In this document: piece after piece, positions 40,663-51,700 of the stretch | Numbering within the stretch: the stretch's first letter is position 1 | Layout of the letters: every line of letters begins with the position of its first letter | NCBI GenBank assembly: GCA_004352715.1 | Contig: SCFE01000032.1 | Coordinates: forward strand, 48,470-112,469 | DNA: 64,000 bases | Reading direction: 5' to 3' | Source: Hofstenia miamia | Lineage: Eukaryota; Xenacoelomorpha; Acoela | Notes under the pieces: generated by a model | What the model was told of the DNA's origin: nothing | The model's input: the letters and a program-made list of their open reading frames with translations, nothing else | The model's database searches: none | Translations under genes and position numbers: made by a program

Positions 40663-43600
40663 TATATCTATATTATGAACATGTTTTCATGAAATTTCTT
40701 TCAAAAAGAAAGGAGAGACCTAAATAGAATTTGAAAAATATTAAAAAAAACTCTCTTAAACAGCATATAAATAATAACATCAGTACAGTGATTTCATACG
40801 AATCTATTATTAACAGAATTTTAAAATCAGTTCTTGTGACTAGAAGCATTGGGTATGTCTCATAGTCTCATATAGCACCCTACAAATTGTTTCGAAAAAG
40901 GGAGCGATTAGAGATAGTTTTGCATAAAAATATATTTACCTCCCATTCTTCACCATCATCTGGTTGTCCAACTAAACTAAGACACCATTCTGCTAAAGGT
41001 TGATCAGCTGAATGTTCAAATATCACAACTAATGGTTTCTGATGATGCTGTTCTTCGGATCCAATCAATATCACACTGCTTAGAGAAGTAGCAGCATCGC
41101 GCGCTAATACTGGCTTATCTGAATCTTCACAAGATACAGCTATGAAAAATTCTTGTGAATGGTTTTTTGAAATTACATTTGAAGGAACCAGAAGACCAAC
41201 ACCTAAACATTTATGTAATCCTTGGTAAATGGAAATTACATGTTGGAAAATTGATAAAACATTTTGGAAAAAATAATTACGACATTCAAACGAAAATTGA
41301 TATTTAAGTAATTCAATTCTTTACAATCTTAATTCAGCAATTTCATAGAATTAGTTGTAAACTAATATAAGATTGAAAAAATGACTTTGGAAAACTTCAG
41401 AGAATTTTATTAATTAAAAACGTGATATGCAATGTTCGATCACTGTGTCACATTAAATAATAAAAAGTGCTAATTAACCGAATTAGTTGATACATGACAT
41501 TATTGATCAAATTGAGAAATAAAAATATTAATGAAGATATTTATTTGTAAAAAGGCTGGAAATTGCACCAATAAAAAAGCTACTAATAGCCATAAAAACG
41601 CCAAAATTAAATATAGCAGTTATGAGTTATGACTTGGCTACATTTAGGAAATTTCTCATATGCGCTTAAAGCTACACTGTCAACGCTTTTCGAATCATTC
41701 ATATTATTCTTCTTTAGAAAGATCTTTCTACATTAATTTATTATTCATTGCTTTCTTTGTGGGAAATGTAAATATTGCTAAAAATATAACTGATGTGGGA
41801 TGTGAATATGAAATGACAAGATCCAAGCAACCTGTAGAATTTATGAACAACTATCGAAATTATAATTCATATGGAAATCATTACTTCGGTCTTAGTTTGA
41901 TAAAAGATTGAGGTTTTGCTTGGATAACACCCAAAGCACACGAAAAATCAAACGCAGACCAAGATTATTTTTAAGGTGAAGATCACTTTAAGTTAAGATA
42001 AAAAGCCATATTTTTACACTTAAGTGTATAAGCGAGACCAAATAAATTATGCATATTTACTCCATCATTATGATCTATAAATAACATAACTCTCTGCCCT
42101 ATATTTATATTTATACATATACATGTATATTGTTTTTTCTAAAACTTTGTACAAACTATTTCCAATAATACAAGCAGCTGTATAAAGTTTCCTCCAAGCA
42201 TAGATACTCAGGGGTCCCTTGCTGAACAAAATCTATTTGAATTATATGTATATATAGCTTACCGCATTCTGGAATAAGTAGTCTCCCACCAATTGAAGAT
42301 ATTTGGGCGATAGCACAGGTACATGGCTCTTGCATATTTTTGAAAACTGGACTATTCTCGTAAAAGTGCTCCCCACAAGGAAAAGCCTCTTCATACTCTC
42401 CCTTCTGACTGCTAAGCAACATTATGTAAGAAATAGTACAAAGCCTTAGATTAGATAGCCAGTTTATTAATATACAGAAATAACTCCTATGCAATTGTGT
42501 CTGAAAATCTAAAAATGCTATATTTGTCTACAGACACATCAAAATTTTCAAAATTGCAATACGTAAGCGATTAATATTAATAGACCTCAGGGTAAATTTA
42601 ATACATTTTTTATGAGAAATAAAATTCTGAAATAACCAGAAAAATAAAATAAATTTTCGAATATTATAATATGTAAAATGGCAAACATTACAACAGATGA
42701 TGTAGGTAATTTGTTGTTTCTTTATTGTTACAAGATATATTGGTTTCACACCTTGTCTCTTATAAAATTATAATTACATAATTATATAATTAATGTTGGG
42801 AATATTCAGAAAAAAGGTACTACAATATACTTAGTAATACTTACTCCCGTCGTACACTGCCGTTAAGTTAAGTTAATTGCTAAGTTAAGGTTCAGCTAAT
42901 CCCGTCGCACACTGCCGTTAAGGCTTAAGTTAAGATTATCTTAACCGAAGTGTACGACGGGGGTTAGAGATTGCCATGATTCGAAGTTTCTATTAAGAAA
43001 TAATGAATGCAAATGAAAGTATGTTTTACATGTACATTATGTTAGCTGAGAGTTCTTCAAGTCGGGTTTGTTATCAAAACAGTTTTGAAGTAATGCTTAA
43101 ACGTCATCGGGAAAAGAATTATTTCAGATAAACTTTTAGAAAGTCTATTATTAATCCCACAGAATAAGACCTCCAACTAATTACTGTAATGACAGCATTC
43201 TAGAGCATTCGGTTACATAATTGTTTCACATTCATTGCTGACTTACGTATATAAAGACATTGTCTCCGAAGGCAATGTTTAGCAATCTGTCGATTTTGAA
43301 TGTGACAGGAACTTAAGGCAAGAAGTATTCTACATACTGATAATGCTTCATGCTTTAGTGTTTTTGCATGTACAAAAATAAGTTGTTTTCATTTAATTGT
43401 TCATTTTCATACGAGATGCATAGATCATTTTAAGAAATTTCTTAACCCAAAATTACGAGGCGTTTCTTATGGCGATTGTCTATATTTTCAAAAATTTCCC
43501 CAACGACCATTAAGAAATTGAAGAATCTTTAGATACTGGTGAGGGTGCTCTCTGTAAATATGAACATATGTTCTTAAAATTATTACTGTACCTAAAATAC

Positions 43601-44475
43601 TTTAAAGTATTAACTATTTTTCATGAAATCCTATTTAAAAAAATTCTAGGTTCTCCATATACCTACTGTTCGAATAACCAGGTGGTCTAAAAGCAATTGG
43701 AGGAACAAATACCTGTTGAAGCGGACATACAAAGATTCACGAACAAATTGAATTTTAAAATGTAAATCAAAGAAGTCATATTCCTCTATTGTGTGATTTT
43801 TTTAGATTTTACATATATTTAGTATTTCCTGAGTTAAGAACACTTAAAATTTTTTGAAATAAAAAATCAAAGTTTTAAAAAAATCCTGTGTAATTTACAA
43901 TGAATTCGAATGTAAACAAAAACAAGTTTCGGCAAAAGTGCAAATGAATTTCAATGAGAAATTTTAGTGAAATAATAAGATGTTTATTTGTTAAAATGTT
44001 ATCGTAGTGACACTTAAACAAAATAATTGAAATACCTTGGAATTGGCGTTACATTTTTATCACTGGGAATGGCATTAAGGAATCCGACTGGAGAATCATT
44101 CATTCCGGGAAGACTGGCATTTGATGGTCGCACTTTACCCAATGTTCCATCCCTTACAGCAGGAGCTTGAATGTACGATGGCGTAAGAATGCAATCATTT
44201 GGTCTTGTAAGGTCGTATGTAAGATCAGGTCTTCGGATTATTTTTACTGTACTTATCTCTTTTACAGGTTCTATATAAAAACTGGGGATCAGTTCTTGAA
44301 AAGTAATATCATAGTATATTATCCTCTATATCAAAGGATACGAAATGCACTTATTCTTGTAAAATGTTTTGATAAATCAATTCTTATGATATTTTTTGAA
44401 TCATTTGAAATTACAAATCGGGTCCATGATCACAAGCGTTATTTATGAAAAGAAAAAATTATTATTAAAACAAGG

Positions 44476-44520
<45 letters not shown>

Positions 44521-44995
44521 TGGTTTTGTATTAAAATCACTACGAATAGATGATCAGCATTGATTTTATTACGAGAAGATGAAACACTCAATGAATTTCA
44601 GAGCGGACATTAATTTAATTTACATAGATTGAAATCATCAACATTATGTTACATTAAAAAGCAAAAGATTAATCAACACAGAGAAAGAAGTAAAATTATA
44701 CATGTATGTGCTCCAAACCAATGTTAGGAGGTTTGTCGATGAATTACCTTACCACACATGCTATCATTCTAGAAAACTTGAATGTGTCACATTTTAGCAT
44801 TTGCATACAACCATTTTTTTATTAGAAACGTCTATAAGCAAATTTAGCCTAGAAGATGGTGAAAATTTTAGCAATTTCTCACATTTTTGGTCACATTTTT
44901 GAAAAACTTTTTTAAAAAAAAGTTTATTGAATAACTTTGCATGAGCCAAACAATATTACCCCAAATATTATCAGTGTCATTAGGACTAGTATATT

Positions 44996-45039
<44 letters not shown>

Positions 45040-48000
45040 AACAGCAACTGTTATCGATTAAAATGATTTGCGTTGCACGTACATTCAATTCAGTAAACTG
45101 GTGCCATGAATCGCCATGGGATTCCAATTGCGATGCAATTTTATAGGTAAAATCACAAGATTTGGCCTTTTTCTAAGCAATTCTAGGTCTGACTCCAAGT
45201 CCAAGTATCTACTCCTTATAAAAACACGGCGTGTACTGTATACAATAGTGATAAAGATTGATGCCTATTTAATCTACATGATTCAAGTAAGTGAGCAGGG
45301 CATAGCAGTACATGAAAATTATTTACACCACACACTATAAAGTGATTTAACAACATACCCTGTGGCTTAGCTTTACAAGAGCTGCATTTCTTTATAACGA
45401 GGATGAAAACGAAACACGTTGTAAAAATGAAGAAAAATGCCATAATGGAGACACTACATAGAATGAGGATTTCTTTTCGATATCCCGTCTCTTCAACTTT
45501 TTCTAAAACATGTTCATCTCAAGCCAATGCAATGATTGAAAAAAACACATTCAATATTTTTTAAAAAAAGTCACTAGAAATGCAAGCTGCAAACAACTAT
45601 ATACACTGAGTGCATAATTGAAAAATTACGTCAAAGATTATATTCATTAGAGTAGCGCTAATAAACTTGTTCAAATCATGGAACTGCAAGTAATTGATAA
45701 ATGCTTTAAAATATACAAAAAATAAATGTTGCAAATCCACTAATACCATAATGAAATAGTCCACATTGTTTGTCTGACATAATTATCAAATATACATCAC
45801 GTACATAATTATGCAAAATAAAATTCTGTTTTGAAATATTTTACGCGATGACTTGCTAATAACCATACAAACGTAATTATGATAAAAATAGTTTACTTGG
45901 CAAACAAAGGCCTTCGCATTCTCTGGATTCATTGTCGGAACAGTCGACATCGTAGTGTTTGTTATTGTAATACATCGATAAGCACTTTCTTTGACGAATT
46001 TCTCTTCCTTTACCACAAAGAGCATCACAGTGACTCCATTCATCCCATGCTCCCCAGTTCTGACTATCTAGATAGATACTTCCATGTACATGATCACACT
46101 CAATAGGCAGAAAATTTTTATAATTACTTAAAGAACATGATTATCAGTTGAATTATTTCAGGATGCAACAATTCTTAACAATTCTGTAGCTATATTATCC
46201 CACATTAATATTTATCTTAAAATGGCTAAGTTAGAAATTAGAAGGACCAGTGCTGATTTAGTCTCAATATAAATACAAATCGGTAGTGATTACATTGCAA
46301 AAGCTATGACGCAATTACAATAAAATTTAAAATTAGAGTTTGTAGCCAAACCTTTGAGCTGAATTAAGGCTTTATCACTTGAACGCTTGCCTCCAATATT
46401 CTTTGCAATGCATGTATAGTTACCAATGTAGTCAGGAACAACTTCTCTGATAAATAGTTCTGCTCCTAAGTTACCAAAAATGAACGTAGATAATATTATG
46501 TGACGTTAAAATTCAAAATTAACATAAAAATTCATTCAAAAATTTGATATAAAATATTCATTAAGCTGATGAAATAGTCCTTGTCTTCTTCAGTATTGCA
46601 ATATATATGCTTTCTATTGCCAGGGAGGTATTTAGTGTTTATGGAGCAAATTTCTTAAAAAATTATACGGATAGATTTAAACACAAAAATTTTTAGTCAA
46701 CATAAATCCCGATAAATATTAGTAGTCTTTAATTTGGGATACATTGATTATTGCCCATCATTTGAAAATATATTTCACAAAATTTCGACTAAAATTATTT
46801 TATCCCAAAAATTTTGATAATACCTTTAACAAACTATATTTGTAAAGTTTTATTAAGTAATGTTTTTCTGAAACAGAAAATACAAAATTTTTGATGGTTT
46901 TGCACATTATAAATGGATTAAGTTGAAGATAATAGACATCGAAATTTCTCTCATAGATTCCGAAGGAATATGACGTAACTGTTAACCGTTTTGACGTAAC
47001 ACAATTTATATTCGTTTATATCGCTTACGCTATTTGAATATAAATCTTCAATACAAACTTTGGAGGTGATTTTAGCCTTAGATATAAAGTGAAAATTTGG
47101 TGTGTTGGTTACAATTATGCTTAGGGAGGAAACTAATCCAAAGCGTATGTGAACAAGTTTTTATTTAGATATTATAGTCGTCTTAGAGAAATAAAACTAT
47201 AATATAAGAGGAAATAATCAAGGTTTTAGTTGATAGTTTTTAGATTGTCTATAGAATATACTTAAGGCACCATATAATAAAACAACATTTATTGATTTTA
47301 ATATACAGTATTATGGGTGTAGTGGATGTAAAACTCTGCTAGTGATAGGAAGAGGAGAATAATTTATTAGTTTGAAAAATATTTTTTCAAGATCAAATAG
47401 GTTTTTACATAGATCAAATGTAAGTTATAATTAGGAAGATCAATTGGAACCAAGTAGGGATTACATATAAAAAGTGCATTGAGTCTTAAAAATAAGCAAA
47501 GCGTTATGGTTACTAACAAATTTCAAGCATCAATACTTATTTTAGGAGATTAGTAAGGATGAGTGCTAACTAATTCATTATTAAAAACCGCTTTGGGTTA
47601 GTGCAGCATCGATGATGGCAGAATAAATATCAATTTTGAAAAATTTTAAAATATTCTAATATTTCAAAATATACTATACAAGCTGTCATATACTAGAATT
47701 TAGCATTGGCAGACTTTTCAACGAGCCATGCCAATAACGCTCCAATTCGAGCCGAGCTTAAGCAATGTATTGAATATAAAACGAGCTGCTATATATATAT
47801 AAATATTTCTAACATATTGCTCTGCTCTTACTTTTTCATTGACATAGTTATATATATATAAGGACCTAAAACATAATATGGTAATAATTTTAATTGAATA
47901 ACAATTGCATATACATAATTATCACAATAATGGAGACACATTATGCATAAAGTTTGATAATTGATTATATTCTATTCAGGATAAGTCTTAACATTGTTGG

Positions 48001-48749
48001 CCGAAAACTTTTTACTATTTAAGATAACTAAAGAATATTAATAAATCTACCATTATCTAGAATATCCAATGTGTTGTCTGGATATGCTCGTTTTCCATTA
48101 CGTTTCCATATAATTTCTGGTGGTGGCTCACCATGTGGTGGCCTGCAATGCAATGTTACATTTTGTCCAATTTCCAAAAGCTTTGATTTTGGATTTGTGT
48201 GGAAAAACGGTCGAATGTCTAAAGACAAATCAATTTTCATTACTTAGGTATAAAAAATGAAGACGAAAATGTATTTCAAATAATTGTCAGACTTCATCAA
48301 TATGAATTGCATATGCTTCTAACAAATGACATAGATACAGAAACAAATAATGCTAACCGACTAGCTTATCATGAGAAGCATATATATTAATTACAGACAG
48401 ATGTGGTCAGTGTAACCATAAACTACTTTTAATGGGCATAACATTACAGTTGAGTTTAAAGAGCTTCTGAAACTTGTTTTCTTCATTGCAATATTGTAAT
48501 TCTTCTTGTGTAGGATTCTATGAAATAAGTAATTGAAAAATTATTATTAATGTTACTTAAAGGGGTAGCATCATCAAAATTTTGATAACGTAGAACATAT
48601 TAGTATAATCAAACATTAATTTCCTCTAAAATTTTTTCTCCAAGATTATGCTTTCTATTAAACAATTATATTTTTTCATGTTCTTGCCATTATTCTAAGA
48701 TAAAATACAACTAATATTATGCTGTAAATGCAATAACTTTATATATATA

Positions 48750-48796
<47 letters not shown>

Positions 48797-51700
48797 TACA
48801 TAGACGCTATTATATGGATAGACCGGCTTCGTTTACTTAAAACATAATCAGTACAAAATTGCGGTAAAAACTAAATATATTTACAGTAGACTACACTTTA
48901 TATAATTCAACATTGCATGCTCTTAGAATAAGTTCAATGATATCACCTTTAGTTGTAATTTAATAATTGATTATATTATATTCCTCCTTAATTTATACAT
49001 ATAAATGTGATGCTTGTGAAAAATCATACTTCGGGGAAACAAAGCGACATCTGTGTACAAGACTTAAGGAACATAGGAATCGGCACCAAAAATCCGAAAT
49101 TTTTATGCACAAACAAAGAGAAGAAAATTTTTACATCAGACTAAGATCAGAACATCATAAAATACATGTAGTAGAAGCATTAATAATTAAGCAATCAAAC
49201 AAAGATCAATTATTAAATCAAAAACTAAGCATGATATCATTGAACTTATTTTAAGAGCATGCAATGTTTAATTATATAAAATTTAGTCTACTGTAAATAT
49301 ATTTAGTTTGTACCGCATATTTGTATACTGATGATGTATAAAATAAACGAAAGGAGATATGCGGAAATTAATGGATAAATATGAAGATAATCTTAATGTA
49401 CACGTGGAAATGGAATAGAAATGGAAAAACCAGGTTTCCATGTGGAACGCTGAAGAAACTTAAATTTTATTGAATTCTAAATTAATCACAACAATTAAGT
49501 TGGTGAAATGTGGGCTAATAACTCGAATGTAAAAGAATAAAAACCTTGAACGAACATATTGAAATTTATAGATTTTCAAGTGCTTGAACAATTACTTTGT
49601 ATTTTAAATTACGCGAATTTTTTGAACAAATATTGTGTTTAACATTAACACACACAAGAATTAAGAAGCTTCTGAAAATTTAAAGTATACAGTACCAAAT
49701 AATGTGGGTGGCTAAATTCCCTCCTCATCTTCCTGGCATAGCGATAATGGAAGGAGAATTAAATGATTTTTGATTCCAAATTTCGAGTTTTGTAGGGAAT
49801 ATTTAAACGATAAAAGTAAAAATAATAGCAGGGATTAATATCATGGTGTCAAGGAAAAGATTAGAACAAGTAAGTTAATACTTCAATCTACAGTAGAATG
49901 TCATGATTAAGATTCCAACTAACTGCTTAAATATAAATTGAAAAGTTTAATAATACTCAGTGAATCGACTTCGACATAAGTAATAGAAACTGTTTGAAAT
50001 CCTATCAACATAAAACAAAAAATTCTTCACTTTAAGTACTGAAATGGAGAAAAAAGATTTTCAGAAACTATTTTGTGCTGTACATGAAAAAGTTTTATAT
50101 GCTATGTTTGGCAGTAATTAAGGGGGCTAAAAAGCTCTATCTTTGCTTGATAAAGCATATATTGCCATTTATTTCTAATTCTCTTGAATCAAACGCAGCT
50201 AATAGAATATTTCGCAAATAAGTTATGGGTGAGAACGGGCCGATGGAAAATATTCATGCGGGGTGTGGGCCGGATCGCAAAATAAATTAACTGCGGCCCC
50301 ATTGCGGGGCACGATTTAGCAAAGCAGCCTATTTGGCATAATTTCTATGCATATTATCACTCCGTTTCAGCTTGCATTCAATAAACTCTTCCAGGCTCTT
50401 AGTTTTGTTGTTTTTCCATACACTTTCTATTTTCCTAGTTCTTTGTTTCCATTTGTGGTGGTAAAATTAAAAAAAATGTTGCTTTCAGGTTGAACTGGCC
50501 GATTTTTCAAAAACTTCATGGACTGCGGTTCGGACTAATTCGTAGGAAACTATATGGACCAAATAATGGCGGTGCGCTTCCAGCCTTGCTCTGATCAAAA
50601 TATGTTGTATTCCTATAATTGTCACTGGGAGCGTCACTCCACTCTAGGCTTTCACTATGAGTGGAAGATACAGAGTTTAAACTTAACAAAACTTACATGC
50701 TACACTGACGTTGAAATGTTTGGATTTCAATCGCCTATCATACTTCGTAACTTCACAATGACATTTCACATATGACCGATTATCAATGAAAGCCTTCGAA
50801 ATAGCTAAAAAGTGTACACTTAAAAAAAGATTAACGATTAAAGTAGGTCTTGATGAAAAACATAAAATTTACAAAAGTGCATACAGAATGTTGCATTGGA
50901 AACTTCAAGCAATTTTGAAAGATTTTTCTGAGGGAGAGCAGCACCGTTACAAATGATTTGAATGTTGGATCCAACCGCTTGACAATTTAGTGAAATTTCT
51001 GTCTTAAATCTTCCTACGAAGGTAGATTTTGGAACATAGAGAAAAGTTGAGTCTTCTAAACCTAAAAATTATTATTACTCAAAAAATTTTCAATTCGCAA
51101 TATTTTACTGAGCATGTTTAATAAAATCATAATTTATAATTACTTTGATTTCAGAAGTGATTGCATATTTTCTGCAGTGATTGTCATATTTGGCTGATGT
51201 CGGTGTCTTAATGTTTCGCAAATAAATATTTTGAATCAATATTTTTTCAAGGCAGCATAGTACACATGTTATAGAGAACAGCATGGGGTAGGGTGCACTA
51301 GTCCAACCTAGTACACACTTAGTAGAACCTATTACGGAATGTTTGCATTATATACAATTATACCATCAACTGTTACGCAGAATATCGGAATTGACGAAAA
51401 CGTTTGAATTGAATATAATTGAATGTATAAAGTGGTCTAGTTGATAGGAAGGTGTCCGTACATCAACATTCATGCAGAAATTGATTAATAGTTATAAAAT
51501 TGAATATAGTAAGACATCAGAAAAAGAAAGAATGATATAAATCATGCATTTATACTTTTATGCCAGTAAGAAACCTGATTTGAATAAATTTTGCATAACC
51601 ATGTCGCAAATTCATTTATTTCAAAGTAAATATTTTGCCTGTTTAATCCAAAGCAGCAAAGGGTTTTGGAACAATTTTCATGACACTATAAAAAATTTTT

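Larger units (their letters stand above)
40593..45036. repeat. direct duplication, copy 2 (in place within unc5)
   Basis: Matches 24121-28545 in the same orientation at a constant offset of 16491. The only difference seen over about 4.4 kb is one base in an A homopolymer near 28428 / 44918. It carries unc5 exons 8-10 in their proper place between exon 7 and exon 11. Both ends lie in (TA)n tracts, with an N gap just beyond the left end. Confidence 0.95.
48827..49364 (+). mobile_element. Penelope-like element fragment with inverted arms
   Basis: Arms of about 120 bp at 48827-48945 and 49232-49355 are reverse complements with few differences. Between them is an intact GIY-YIG-like frame (48967-49254): YKCDACEKSYFGETKRHL then CTRLKEHRNRH, the typical endonuclease end of Penelope-like proteins. 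The reverse transcriptase is absent, so this is a 5'-truncated copy. It lies inside unc5 intron 3 in antisense orientation to the gene. Confidence 0.78.

Noticed and set aside
45786-46106. Open frames over the TSP1 exon in other frames (85 and 75 codons)
   Set aside because: They are the wrong frame and the antisense shadow of unc5 exon 6, which carries the TSP1 motif in another frame.
45503-46351. Search for a second TSP1 exon
   Set aside because: No W..W..C pattern in any minus-strand frame of the two flanking introns.
50554-50775. 73-codon plus-strand frame with many cysteines and aromatics
   Set aside because: Antisense shadow of unc5 exon 3, whose minus-strand reading has conserved Ig1 residues and correct splice sites.
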